Source: Candidatus Paracaedibacter acanthamoebae
Lineage (GTDB): Bacteria; Pseudomonadota; Alphaproteobacteria; Paracaedibacterales; Paracaedibacteraceae
DNA length: 64,000 bases
Direction: 5' to 3'
NCBI RefSeq assembly: GCF_000742835.1
Contig: NZ_CP008941.1
Coordinates: forward strand, 558,001 to 622,000
Shown here: piece by piece, positions 8,848 to 18,209 of the stretch
Numbering within the stretch: position 1 is the first letter of the stretch
Layout of the letters: each line of letters begins with the position of its first letter
Notes under the pieces: generated by a model
The model's database searches: none
Told to the model about the DNA's origin: nothing
The model's input: the letters and a program-made list of their open reading frames with translations, nothing else
Made by a program: the position numbers and the translations under genes

Positions 8848-9801
8848 ATGAAATTACTTTCGTGTCTAAGTCTGACGATAAACCTAATAGTTGTAAGCAA
8901 TGCTGTGGATCACCCTATAAATCCATCGACCTTAGCCCATACAATTCAAGCAGGCGTTTTAAAAAATTTTATATCTACAAACTCTTCTGATTCAAACGAG
9001 TCTCTTGCCAAATTACGCGAAGCTGCCATTAGTGGTTTATACAATGAAAGTTCAAAAGATAATTCTATTAATTTTTTGACCAACCTGGCTCTTACTGCCC
9101 AAGACAGTGATGCAATCATGGCATTGGCTGATTATTTTTGTGAGGGAGAAGGGACGATTGAGCGAGCTATTCCCCTTTATAATTCTGCCGTTCGCCAGAA
9201 TAAGACGCGTGCTATGTTTAAACTATCCAAAATATATTTAATGGATAGCTATAAAGATATAAATCTAGCTCATAATCTTCTCTTATTAGGAACAGACCTT
9301 AATGATGATGTTTGCCGTTGTGCCTTAGCTCAACATTATTTAGATGGTACATTTAGCCCTTCTAATCCACAGAAGGCTTTAAATCTCTTTTACCAAAGTG
9401 CAACCAATAATTTTGATATTGGCATTACTCAATCAGCTGTCTTGCTGAACAGCACCCGTATATTTGCTAAGCCAGACCCCGTCCATGCCTATGAATTAGT
9501 CATTAAAAGGGTAGAAATAGATAACCGAGCCAGAATTCTTGCCATCTATTTGCAGAAAAGCTCAGCCGTACAACTTTATACTAATCAACATTACCTTAAA
9601 TTAGCAGAAGCCTATATGGTGGGAAAAATATTACCCGTTAGAGTTAATAGAGCAAAATACTTTTTAAATTTAGCCTACAAACATCATCAAATTAGCGAAG
9701 CTGAGATTACCTATTATAGTAAATTGATTCATTCAGAAAAATCTGGACAATCTTGGCCCAAACCAACTCTCTTAGATAAAATATTAAACACTCTATTTTA
9801 A
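8848..9801 (+). CDS. Exported Sel1/TPR-like repeat protein
   Basis: The 317-aa protein starts with a signal peptide (MKLLSCLSLTINLIVVSNA) and continues as alpha-helical Sel1-like repeats of ~36 residues: AIMALADYFCEGEG..AIPLYNSAV, AMFKLSKIYLMDSY..AHNLLLLG, CRCALAQHYLDGTF..ALNLFYQSA. Sel1 repeats mediate protein-protein contacts and are abundant in intracellular bacteria. The ATG at 8848 is preferred over an upstream GTG because it gives a clean signal peptide. Partner and role are unknown. A second, broken Sel1 gene lies at 15007-15306. Confidence 0.78.
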   Translation: MKLLSCLSLTINLIVVSNAVDHPINPSTLAHTIQAGVLKNFISTNSSDSNESLAKLREAAISGLYNESSKDNSINFLTNLALTAQDSDAIMALADYFCEGEGTIERAIPLYNSAVRQNKTRAMFKLSKIYLMDSYKDINLAHNLLLLGTDLNDDVCRCALAQHYLDGTFSPSNPQKALNLFYQSATNNFDIGITQSAVLLNSTRIFAKPDPVHAYELVIKRVEIDNRARILAIYLQKSSAVQLYTNQHYLKLAEAYMVGKILPVRVNRAKYFLNLAYKHHQISEAEITYYSKLIHSEKSGQSWPKPTLLDKILNTLF

Positions 9802-9898
9802 CAAAAATTTAACGTACATTTTGTAATCTGGAATTAGAATGGCGATAAATTTTTGCGATCTATAAGGAAAATAGAAATTGCCATACGGGTGAGGGTTA

Positions 9899-11914
9899 AT
9901 GTCTCGATATACGATTGCAGATTGTTATGAAGTTTTCTTAGATCAACCTCTCAAGGATTTTGAGAATGAAAGCGTTCGTGCTTATGTCTGCCGAGACAAT
10001 CGCCAGCCAGAACTTCCGCTTGTGTGCCTTAAAGCTTGCGTATTTCCTCAACCCCGGATGCAACTCCTGGAAAAGTTTCACTCCTTGTCTCGGGCAATGC
10101 CAAGTGTTCCCTTTATGAATCTGCAGTATTATGGCAACGATTACTTATCCTCTGCCAAAGATTCCAAATCAATTATCTTAATTTATCAACGCCCAAAAGG
10201 GGGGCGGTTGGTTCAAAATCTAGGAGAAAAATTTACGCCCTGGAGTGAAGAGGAAGTCATAGACAAATTAATAAAGCCTGTCTATGAGGTTGTTAATGCC
10301 CTCCAATACAAAGGACTCACCCATCAATCAATTTCACCTCTTAATATGTACATTAGTTCTGACGAGAAAATGCAGCGCGTTAAAATTGGTGATTGCTTGG
10401 CAGTACCGGCGGGCCTATACCAGCATCCTTTTTTTGAGCCCCTCAACTATGCCATGACGGAGCCTATTGGTAAGGGAGAGGCGACTCCAACGAATGATCT
10501 GTTTGCATTGGGAGCTTCAGTTGCTTACATGCTTAATGGTGGTTTTCCCGCACAGATGGACTTATCAAAAATAATGGCTCAACGCTTAGACCACGGAACC
10601 TTGGCCCTTTATCTGCCGAGAGGCCTTCAAAACGGTCGTCTCTATGAACTTTTGCGGGGGTTACTGCATGATAATGAAGAACACCGTTGGGCTATTCATG
10701 AAGTGGGTCAATGGCTGACCTCAGGCCGCCAAGCATCACCCATGTCTCATCCTCCCAGACGAGCCAGCAGGCCGTTATCTTTTAACGGCAAAGATGATAT
10801 TTATACTATTAATTCGTTATTCGTTGAAATGTATAATTCACCGATGAATGCCTTGGAGATGATCCATAAAAACGAATTATCCATGTGGTTAAAAAATGGT
10901 TTAAGTGATAACCACCGAATTCATCAATTGGATGATTTGAATACCGTTTTGGGTAGTGAAGCATCTGGCGCAGAAAGGCTAATGGGCGTTTTCCAAATAT
11001 TAATCCCAGGAACACCATTTTTTTGGCAAGGTAAATTTTATACACCAAATGGCTTAGGAATTGCGTTTGCCGATGCAGTTTTCCGCAATGATAATGTGGA
11101 ATCTCTTTCTTTGCTATTATCATCATCCATTTTACCATATTATTTAAATACTGACTCTCCCGCCGACACTTCAAATAATGATGATTCCCATTCCAGCAAC
11201 CAGAACAAGGCCATGCTATCTGCAAAATCATTTATAAATTATCCTGGCGTGGGAGGGGGTGTCGAGCGAGCAATGTATTACATGTGCCCGTCTCTTCCTT
11301 GTTTAAGTCCAATTATTAGGAACCATAATGTGATATCCATTACGGAATTACTATATGCCTTGGATGATGTTGGCCGACGAAGCAATAAACCAGAGCTCCC
11401 CCTTGATAACCACATTATTTCTTATATTTTCAGCAAAGAAAGCGCCTTAAAACAGAGCATTTTACAAAACCTATCCTCACCATCAAAGCATAAAAAAATT
11501 CGGGGCGCCTTAAGATTATTCGCAGAATTACAAACAAAAAATCGAATTAAAACCCTTACGGGGTTATGCAAGTGGTTTGGTGATTTATCAGAATCAGTTA
11601 TTGACGGATTTAAAAATATAAAATACCAAGAGATTTTAAGGAAAAAACTTCAGGCATCTATTGATAGTGGGGACCTTTCTGGTCTTATTAAACTATTAGA
11701 TAATAAAAAAGCAATAGAGATGGATGCAAATGGATTAAAGGCAGCCACTTCTGAGGTTAGACATATTGAAAAAACTGTCAAAGCCATTATTCACCTATCG
11801 GATATGCCTAATCATTATTCAGAACGAATTGGCCAGAATAATGCCATGATGATTGCCGCTGCCTTATCATTTGCCGTTTCAGGAATTTATATTTTTATAA
11901 AGGCAACCTTATGA
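9899..11914 (+). CDS. Membrane-anchored serine/threonine pseudokinase
   Basis: The first ~270 residues resemble a eukaryotic-type protein kinase: VCLK keeps the ATP-anchoring lysine (~46), and DLFALGASVAYMLNGGFP resembles subdomain IX. The catalytic loop HRDLKPEN is replaced by HQSISPLN (H142), so the catalytic aspartate is missing, and DFG reads DCL. It is therefore probably a pseudokinase that binds a partner rather than phosphorylating it. A ~350-residue unknown region follows, and the protein ends in one transmembrane helix (MMIAAALSFAVSGIYIFIKA) with its N-terminus inside the cell. The next gene overlaps it by 4 nt (ATGA), so the two products likely act together. Confidence 0.72.
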   Translation: MSRYTIADCYEVFLDQPLKDFENESVRAYVCRDNRQPELPLVCLKACVFPQPRMQLLEKFHSLSRAMPSVPFMNLQYYGNDYLSSAKDSKSIILIYQRPKGGRLVQNLGEKFTPWSEEEVIDKLIKPVYEVVNALQYKGLTHQSISPLNMYISSDEKMQRVKIGDCLAVPAGLYQHPFFEPLNYAMTEPIGKGEATPTNDLFALGASVAYMLNGGFPAQMDLSKIMAQRLDHGTLALYLPRGLQNGRLYELLRGLLHDNEEHRWAIHEVGQWLTSGRQASPMSHPPRRASRPLSFNGKDDIYTINSLFVEMYNSPMNALEMIHKNELSMWLKNGLSDNHRIHQLDDLNTVLGSEASGAERLMGVFQILIPGTPFFWQGKFYTPNGLGIAFADAVFRNDNVESLSLLLSSSILPYYLNTDSPADTSNNDDSHSSNQNKAMLSAKSFINYPGVGGGVERAMYYMCPSLPCLSPIIRNHNVISITELLYALDDVGRRSNKPELPLDNHIISYIFSKESALKQSILQNLSSPSKHKKIRGALRLFAELQTKNRIKTLTGLCKWFGDLSESVIDGFKNIKYQEILRKKLQASIDSGDLSGLIKLLDNKKAIEMDANGLKAATSEVRHIEKTVKAIIHLSDMPNHYSERIGQNNAMMIAAALSFAVSGIYIFIKATL

Positions 11915-12414
11915 GTACAGACACAGAAAAATCTTCTTTACCAAAAAAACAGATTAGTTTTAAAGGGATGATCTTTTTTCTTATTATCTCTTTAGGGTTA
12001 ATGATATTTCTTCCAGGTCTAGCCCTGATTTTATTTATTGGGTTATTACCAACTCTAGGAGCGCTAATTTCAGACCCAACAAAAACACGAGCCCAAGCAT
12101 TTTGTGTTGGGGTGTGTAATATGGCAGGACTCGTTCCCATGATTCATGAGCTATACGGTGATAAATTTAAGCTTCAAGCTGCCTATGGAATTATTCACAA
12201 TGATGTTAATTTGTTGCTCGTCTTATGTGCCTCAGCGATAGGATGGGGGATTTTTTTTGCCGTGCCAGTGGTAACAATTGCTTTTTACAAAACTCGGGAT
12301 AGAACCACCTTGATCAAAATGGTTCGACGATATGAGGAATTAAAAGGAATCTGGGGGACTGCGCTTCCCCCCTCGACGACAATTGATCACTTAAAACAAA
12401 ATAAACAGAAATAA
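11911..12414 (+). CDS. Small integral membrane protein, partner of the pseudokinase
   Basis: The 167-aa protein has three hydrophobic segments: GMIFFLIISLGLMIFLPGLALILFIGLLPTLGAL (probably two) and LLLVLCASAIGWGIFFAVPVVTIAFY. I do not recognise its family. Its ATG lies inside the stop of the pseudokinase gene (ATGA overlap), which implies translational coupling and equal dosage. The C-terminal ~40 residues are polar and cytoplasmic. A terminator follows directly. Confidence 0.7.
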   Translation: MSTDTEKSSLPKKQISFKGMIFFLIISLGLMIFLPGLALILFIGLLPTLGALISDPTKTRAQAFCVGVCNMAGLVPMIHELYGDKFKLQAAYGIIHNDVNLLLVLCASAIGWGIFFAVPVVTIAFYKTRDRTTLIKMVRRYEELKGIWGTALPPSTTIDHLKQNKQK

Positions 12415-12417
12415 ACC

Positions 12418-12441
12418 AACCGGAAAAACCTCCGGCTTTTA
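12418..12441 (+). terminator. Rho-independent terminator after the pseudokinase operon
   Basis: ACCGGA and TCCGGC-type arms (CCGGA/TCCGG) surround an AAAACC loop and are followed by CTTTTATC. The hairpin is short but placed right after the stop codon. Confidence 0.6.
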
Positions 12442-12452
12442 TCATTTCTGTT

Positions 12453-12734
12453 TCAATTTATATTGTTAGGGGAATGACTTGGATCTTTAACATAATCTTT
12501 GTAATCAATATTTTCCCATTGGTGAGTTTCCTCGTTCATTTTCGTAACGTACATGGTTTTACCTCGGATACCCCGTAGGTCAATTTGTATATCGGTGGAT
12601 ACATCTTCTAAAAAACCTTTAATAAAAATAAGAAAAGTTTCAATTTTCTTTCTTGCAAATGTATCAAATAACGCATGAATAAAATCGTTAAAGGTTGTTA
12701 CTTTAGTTCTGTGAACTTTTGGTAACCTGGGCAT
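12453..12734 (-). CDS. Hypothetical protein, 93 aa
   Basis: The product is small and mixed in charge (MPRLPKVHRTKVTTFNDF...), with no signal peptide, membrane helix or motif that I recognise. It begins 25 nt after the restored stop of the protease gene at 12759 and is on the same strand, so it is probably the second gene of that transcript. No strong ribosome site is visible before ATG 12734. It could be a real gene or a relic. Confidence 0.45.
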   Translation of the reverse strand: MPRLPKVHRTKVTTFNDFIHALFDTFARKKIETFLIFIKGFLEDVSTDIQIDLRGIRGKTMYVTKMNEETHQWENIDYKDYVKDPSHSPNNIN

Positions 12735-12758
12735 AGCAATTAATCTGCTCTACTTTGA

Positions 12759-14044
12759 TTAATGCTGCGTGTGGCGGAAAACCATAACGATCCAAGAGAG
12801 GAGAATCGGCAGAGCAAGTATTATACCATTAATATCAATATAGCGAGCAAAGCTTTGTTCATAAGTGATCGTAGGAACTGTTAATTCTATTAATTCACCT
12901 TCGCGGAAAACTGTGACCTCATGAGTTTCAGATGACTTTAATAACTTATTTAATCGAACTTGATCTGTTCCAATTTTTCCCCATCCACCGTCAAAATAAT
13001 ATCATTAAACTGAATTTTATCTGTAAATAGGGGGATAAGTGGCTGTGCTACCATCAACTTAAATTCTTGGTCTTCAGATCCTACATATCCTTTTAAGGTA
13101 TCAAGAGGAATATGATGGAATAGGTTTAGGGTGTAAATATTTTGTGATACCATGGGGGTTCCTAAAGATACGGCTGTAATACGTTTACCTGCTTTAAGTT
13201 GCTCATACGCATCCGTAACATATGAAATTGGCAAAATTATATTGTGAACATCATCACCGGCAAAAAGGATGCCAATTATTTGGCCATTCTCATTAAAAAC
13301 GGGAGAGCCACTTGCACCCCCATGAGCCCTCAAAGCGACCGATACAGACATACAACCTCGTGTAAGTGTGCTATCCCAGTAGTAGTAACGGTCATTAACT
13401 CTACCAACCTCGACAGTAAAACTACCCGATGAATTTCCCATGAACCCAAGGATGCTATGTTTTTTGACATTAAATTCTTTAGCTATTGGTATTTGAGCTT
13501 GAGGATCAATTGTTGCCAATTCCCCCACGTGCAAGAGGGTGAAATCCCCGAATTGACATCCGACCGATGTTTGCCATATTTTCACAGCCGGTGATGTATA
13601 TTCTTCACCTTTATCTGTTACAACTGTCACAATACCAGCCAAGTTGCCAGGAACAACGTGATAATTATTGGCAATAACTCCGTTTTGCGCATCGAGCAGG
13701 AATCCTGTCCCCATATGGGCAAAATTTTGAACTGCACAAGACCCTTGAAAATTAATTTTATAGATATAAGGGATGCTCGGCTCAATATTTTTAATCAACT
13801 CATCCGTTGGGGATAACCCCAGGTTACCTTTGCCTAAAATCCGTTGCAAAAGATCCGCTAGATTCTTACTGCCATTTTTTTCATCACTCCCACGAGGATA
13901 ATCCTGCTGAAACTGAGTTGATTCTTGCAGGAAAATACCATCTCCTTGAGTCTCTTGTAAATCACTGGAATGCCCCCGGCTAAGCGTCATAGCAGAACAA
14001 AGTAAAATTACTTTCACCCAACAGTATTGTTGCCGATTAAACAT
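12759..14044 (-). pseudogene. Exported trypsin-like serine protease with PDZ and C-terminal membrane helix; frameshift in A5
   Basis: The ATG at 14044 follows a strong AGGGGGG site and starts a signal peptide. The S1C-like protease core has its triad in order: His in NYHVVPG, Asp in GDFTLLHV, Ser in GASGSPVF. The present frame stops at 12950 in the middle of a PDZ domain, after VDGEKLEQ. One extra A in the A5 run (T5 at 12974-12978 on the plus strand) changes this to VDGEKIGTDQVRLNKLL and lets the frame continue to TAA at 12759. That adds VTVFREGELIELTVP, typical of a PDZ end, then one transmembrane helix. The full protein would be ~428 aa. Truncated, it keeps its catalytic domain. Confidence 0.8.
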
Positions 14045-14154
14045 TAATACCCCCCCTTGAAATAAAATAAAGGGCACTATTTTAGGGTAAACCGTTTTAT
14101 TTAAAGAAGTAAAAACAATATTTTAAGTAAATTTTTTAAGGTGTTGTGGGTTAT

Positions 14155-14385
14155 TTTTTTACAGGCCGAAATGTTGTTGTGAAAACAATATTTGTTCCTG
14201 AACAGGAATTGAAATATTTTTGGCCATTATCTTGATAATTGCTGTCGTCTTTAGACGAGAGAGCCAGATCTCCCATAAAACGGCATTCAAAAAATTATTA
14301 TAAGAGAAAAGGGGGAGCATCAATAAAAATCTTAGGATCTTTCAGAGCATCATTATGCCACGCGAGGTATCAATTTCTTATCCAT
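14155..14385 (-). pseudogene. Relic of a second GT4 glycosyltransferase
   Basis: The DNA at about 14160-14255 closely matches 15433-15530, the 3' end of the intact glycosyltransferase gene (shared stretches include GAAATGTTGTTGTGAA-like and TGGGAATTGAAATATTTTTGG-like runs). A second block at 14308-14385 matches 15822-15910 of the same gene, the part around the [13 protein letters not shown] codons. The ~290 bp in between in the intact gene are absent. It is therefore an internally deleted, diverged paralogue fragment with no open frame. Confidence 0.75.
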
Positions 14386-14428
14386 TGCTTCCTGCCATAA
14401 CTCACCTTAGTAGCTTGGGGTAGAGAAG

Positions 14429-14463
14429 CCCCTGTAAGCTTCCTTTTTAAATAGCTACAGGGG
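14429..14463. repeat. Inverted repeat, 8-bp perfect arms
   Basis: CCCCTGTA (14429-14436) pairs with TACAGGGG (14456-14463) around a 19-nt T-rich loop; the pairing may extend by AGC. There is no T-tract after either arm, so it is not a standard terminator. It sits between two gene relics and may be a scar of a mobile element. Confidence 0.5.
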
Positions 14464-14546
14464 GGTATAAGGATACAATATTTATTCAAAAAACCACGGA
14501 TAAGCTTGTTCAAATAAAGTATTGCGATAACCTTCGGTCTCTATCT

Positions 14547-15010
14547 TTAGCTCCTTGCAGGGTCTCTGTTACACCTTTCTAGAAGTTTTAATACATTACT
14601 ATTAAGCTGGTTTAATTTTTGAATATCTTTATGCAACTGACGTGTTTTAATTTTTTCTAGAACTTCATGTCCTCTCCAACAAACAAAGGCTTTAGAACTA
14701 TCACCAATCCGACCTTGCAGAGATGAAAGATATTTTTTTTGGGAATAATAGAAGAAATAAGAAAGCCGGGTTTATCAATATTGTCTAGAAATTCCTCATA
14801 ATTCTTAACAGAAGCAACGACGTTGCTACACAATTGGGCTAAGCAAAGATTTTCCCCCAAGCTATCCTCAAAATTACTGTGCTGAGCATGGGTGGCATGC
14901 AAAAGATATAAAGCTTCTAACTTTTGCAGTTGATCTTTTAGGTCGGTTATCTGGTCTTTTGCTTCTTGAGAAAGAGAGGTTTGAGAGTTAAGATTAGCGG
15001 GAACTTTCAC
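14547..15010 (-). pseudogene. Unknown helical protein, frameshift in A8
   Basis: From GTG 15010 the frame reads a coiled-coil-like segment (SQEAKDQITDLKDQLQKLEALYLLHA) and then runs into a non-native end at 14657. One extra A in the A8 run (T8 at 14733-14740 on the plus strand) switches it to KYLSSLQGRIGDSSKAFVC followed by WRGHEVLEKIKTRQLHKDIQ and a stop at 14547, giving ~154 aa with consistent composition. The GTG overlaps the TGA of the upstream Sel1 gene, so the two were coupled, or were once one longer gene. Family not recognised. Confidence 0.55.
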
Positions 15011-15306
15011 AAAAAATTTTTTAGAAAATTTTGAGCCAGTGCATTACCTTTCTCGGCCGCTTTTTGATACCATTCAACAGCCTTTTCCGCATTTTTTTCA
15101 ACTCCTTCACCTTTATAATACATCCCTCCTAAATTAGATTGAGCCCCTGCATGACCTTGCTCGGCTGCTTTCTGTAACAACCAAATATCTTTCTTACGGC
15201 TGTCTTGACGATCACCATAATGTTCACGGTCTAACGCTAAAAGGGGAGTCGTTGAAATAAAAGTTATACTGACAGGAATAAGTAAATTTTATAATAATAT
15301 TTTCAT
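15007..15306 (-). pseudogene. Short Sel1-repeat protein with in-frame TAA in its signal peptide
   Basis: From ATG 15306 the codons read MKILL, then TAA (15289-15291), then NLLIPVSITFISTTPLLALD, so the stop interrupts a normal signal peptide. The rest is open and encodes two Sel1 repeats: DIWLLQKAAEQGHAGAQSNL and AVEWYQKAAEKGNALAQNFL. The frame is otherwise intact to 15007. No alternative start lies between the stop and the first repeat apart from weak codons, so the gene is probably dead. It precedes, and overlaps, the frameshifted ORF at 14547. Confidence 0.72.
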
Positions 15307-15396
15307 ACTCGGGCTTTCTATAATTAAAATGTAATGATAACGATTTTTTATATAATTATAAGTAACTAAGATTGGGACCTGGCGAAGGGTCATCAA

Positions 15397-16500
15397 TCAG
15401 CAGGTAAACTCTGTCAGAGTGTCTTGAGTTAATTTTTGCAAGCCAAAATGTTGTTGTGAATACACTATTTGTTCCTGAATGGGAATTGAAATATTTTTGG
15501 CGATTACCTTGATAATGGCTGCTGCTAATTCAGAGGGCTTGGCTGGCGGAATGATCAGGCCATAGGGGCCCACAATTTTGCTACAATCACCTACATCGGT
15601 TGTTATACAAGGAATACCATGCGCCATGGCTTCTACTAATGTATTGCTGTATCCTTCGCCAATTGATGTTAAACAGTAAACATCAAAGGCACTGTAGCAA
15701 GGATTGCCGTCTTCAAAGTACCATGTGACATTAACATTCTTACTTTTAGCATAGTCTTTTAACATCTGCGTATAAGCTGGATCGCCATGCCCCCAACATA
15801 TAAAATTACATCTAAATGATTCTTTTATAAGCAAAGCTGCTGCATCGATAAAAGTCTTATGATCCTTCATCGGATCATAACGCCCAACGTGACCAATTAG
15901 GATATCCTTATCAGAAAGGCCGAGCTTTGCGCGAAATTGCTGACGAGCATTGAGGGAAAATTTATTCGTTTCAAAATCTAATCCATTTGTTACAACTGCA
16001 ATTTTATTGGCAACAAAAGGTGCATTTTTTAGCAGAAGATCCTTACCGGCATGAGAATTAGCGATAATCTTGACATTAAGGCGAAATAACTGACGTTCTA
16101 GCCAATTTAACAATAAATCCATCCGCGTATAGTGCGATAAATCCATAAAGGATGTTCTAACACCACAAATAATTTTAACATCGCTAAACAACGACGTTAT
16201 AGCCGCGATAATATTCTGCACTGTTAGGAAGCTATAAACAATATCCGGTTGTTCTGTTTTTAAGAACTTTATGTAGGATCGAACAAAACCAATAATATCC
16301 CAACGGGACTTTTTCTTAAGGTCAATAACAGTTAAGCTCGTGGTCTCATACCACAAGGAAGAAGGTGGGTATAAACTCAGAATAGTAACTTTATGACCAG
16401 CTTTTTGTAAACCATGGGCCAGATAAATTATTTGCCGTTCTGCACCCCCCCGGTTTAATGAACGGCAAAATAAAACAATCTGCAGGGGATTAGCGACCAA
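15397..16500 (-). CDS. GT4-family glycosyltransferase
   Basis: This 367-aa retaining glycosyltransferase has the GT-B fold: an N-terminal acceptor half starting [17 protein letters not shown] (the GGAE loop) and a C-terminal donor half with [19 protein letters not shown] and the EX7E motif in [15 protein letters not shown]. Such enzymes add sugars to LPS or other surface glycans. It starts at TTG 16500, inside the end of trhO (11-nt overlap), a coupled arrangement. Its 3' part is duplicated as a relic at 14155-14385. Donor and acceptor are not predictable. Confidence 0.88.
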   Translation of the reverse strand: MVANPLQIVLFCRSLNRGGAERQIIYLAHGLQKAGHKVTILSLYPPSSLWYETTSLTVIDLKKKSRWDIIGFVRSYIKFLKTEQPDIVYSFLTVQNIIAAITSLFSDVKIICGVRTSFMDLSHYTRMDLLLNWLERQLFRLNVKIIANSHAGKDLLLKNAPFVANKIAVVTNGLDFETNKFSLNARQQFRAKLGLSDKDILIGHVGRYDPMKDHKTFIDAAALLIKESFRCNFICWGHGDPAYTQMLKDYAKSKNVNVTWYFEDGNPCYSAFDVYCLTSIGEGYSNTLVEAMAHGIPCITTDVGDCSKIVGPYGLIIPPAKPSELAAAIIKVIAKNISIPIQEQIVYSQQHFGLQKLTQDTLTEFTC

Positions 16501-17395
16501 TATGCTTAAGCCCTCGGGATTTTGCTAACGTGACCTGAAAATGACGAGCTTGCGCTCTCTTTCTCTTTTTCTCAGTCATGGCATCATAACAATTAGGACA
16601 AGTAATGCCTTCCTCATATTTAGCAGATAGCTTATCGTCTGGAGAAACAGGTAACCTACAAGAACGACAATATTCATGTTCGCCTAACTGCAAGCCATGT
16701 TTCACACCAACGCGCTCGTCGAAGACAAAACATTCACCATTCCATAGCGAAGACTCTTCTTTCACATCTTCCAGATACTTCAAAATACCACCCTTTAGAT
16801 GGTAAACCTCTTCAAATCCCTGTTCTAACATATAAGAACTAGCCTTTTCACAGCGAATTCCTCCCGTACAGAACATAGCCACCTTCTTGTGACGTGTCAC
16901 ATCGCAATTTTCTTGAACAAATTTTGGGAATTGAGTAAAAGTATCAGTTTTCGGGTTAATTGCACCCTCAAAAGACCCCATACGACATTCATAATCATTT
17001 CGGGTATCAATGACGATAACCTCAGGGTCCTGAATCAAGTCATTCCAGTCTTTTGCATTAACATAGGTCCCAACCTTTTTAGTGGGACTAATACCAGGAA
17101 CACCTAATGTAACAATTTCCTTTTTTAAACGAACTTTCATGCGATGAAAGGGCATGGTCTTCGCAAAGGATTCTTTATATTCTAAGTTATTAAGAAGTGG
17201 GTTAGAACGAATAAAGCCGACTACAGCATCAATTCCTTCCCCGATTCCTGCAATAGTCCCGTTAATCCCTTCTTCAGCTAGAAGTAACGTTCCCTTGACA
17301 CCATGAGTATCACACAATTGTTGTAAAGGTGCTTGAATAGCCTTATAGCAATCAGATAAAGGTGCAAATTGATAGAGAGCGGCAACTTTAAACAT
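16490..17395 (-). CDS. trhO: tRNA uridine(34) hydroxylase / rhodanese-like TrhO (YceA)
   Basis: TrhO makes 5-hydroxyuridine at tRNA position 34 using oxygen. The 301-aa length and architecture fit: an N-terminal domain with [10 protein letters not shown], a central rhodanese domain ([17 protein letters not shown]) with active-site loop [10 protein letters not shown], and a C-terminal cysteine cluster ([13 protein letters not shown]) likely to bind zinc. The end overlaps the glycosyltransferase start. No frameshift or unusual residue is seen. Confidence 0.92.
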   Translation of the reverse strand: MFKVAALYQFAPLSDCYKAIQAPLQQLCDTHGVKGTLLLAEEGINGTIAGIGEGIDAVVGFIRSNPLLNNLEYKESFAKTMPFHRMKVRLKKEIVTLGVPGISPTKKVGTYVNAKDWNDLIQDPEVIVIDTRNDYECRMGSFEGAINPKTDTFTQFPKFVQENCDVTRHKKVAMFCTGGIRCEKASSYMLEQGFEEVYHLKGGILKYLEDVKEESSLWNGECFVFDERVGVKHGLQLGEHEYCRSCRLPVSPDDKLSAKYEEGITCPNCYDAMTEKKRKRAQARHFQVTLAKSRGLKHIGR

Positions 17396-17631
17396 TAGTT
17401 TCTCTTTGTTTTATATAATTTTCTTATACATAATTTAATCAATCAGTGTTTTGTTTGCAATCCTCAATATTAGATCTTGTGCAAAACCTCGAATTTTGTT
17501 TTTTTAAACAATGTAGAAAAAGAGAGCTTATACAAAACCAGTATCAATTTAATAAAAAGAGATGTTAAATTAAAAATATTGGTAAATTCTTGCTTCGAAT
17601 TGGTGTTAAATCAATTATAAAGGAACGACAG

Positions 17632-18207
17632 TTATTGGTAAATTTTATTAAGCCAGTTAGCTTGCGTATCCACAAACAAATCAGGGATTGTCTTACCAAT
17701 TTTAGATAAAAGGGTCGTTAGCCAATCCTCATCATCTTTATGAAAATTACCTAAAACATACCCATTTACTGCATCCTTAAACCCCGGATGACCAATACCT
17801 AACCGGATACGCCAATAACTTTGTCCTATATATTGATCTAAACTTTTCAATCCATTATGGCCGCCAGCCCCGCCGCCTAATTTGAGTTTGACGTGGCCAG
17901 GTTGAAGATCAAGATCATCGTGGAACACATAAATATTATCAAGGGGAATTTTGTAAAATTTAGATGCTTCGGCAACGGATCTGCCCGACAAATTCATATA
18001 CGTTTGTGGCTTTAAAAGAATAACCTTGTGCTGACCGAGACGGCCCTCACTTACTTGAGCAGAAAATTTAGATTTAAAGGAAGGAAAATTTTGTATATCA
18101 GCAATGACATCCAGAGCCATAAAACCGATATTGTGGCGATTTAGGGAATACTGAGTTCCAGGATTCCCTAAGCCAACTATTAAATAGGTTGTGGAGTCCA
18201 CAGCCAT
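17632..18207 (-). CDS. pth: Peptidyl-tRNA hydrolase
   Basis: Pth releases peptides from prematurely dropped peptidyl-tRNAs. The 191-aa protein carries the family signatures: GLGNPGTQYSLNRHNIGF with the catalytic His and substrate Asn, FHDDLDLQPG with the supporting Asp, and LKLGGGAGGHNGLKS. It starts 2 nt after the rplY stop and is on the same strand, the rplY-pth order common in proteobacteria. It is intact and of normal length. Confidence 0.96.
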   Translation of the reverse strand: MAVDSTTYLIVGLGNPGTQYSLNRHNIGFMALDVIADIQNFPSFKSKFSAQVSEGRLGQHKVILLKPQTYMNLSGRSVAEASKFYKIPLDNIYVFHDDLDLQPGHVKLKLGGGAGGHNGLKSLDQYIGQSYWRIRLGIGHPGFKDAVNGYVLGNFHKDDEDWLTTLLSKIGKTIPDLFVDTQANWLNKIYQ

Positions 18208-18209
18208 AT

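Noticed and set aside
14429-14463. Riboswitch or terminator at the CCCCTGTA hairpin
   Set aside because: No T-tract and no intact gene downstream on either strand.
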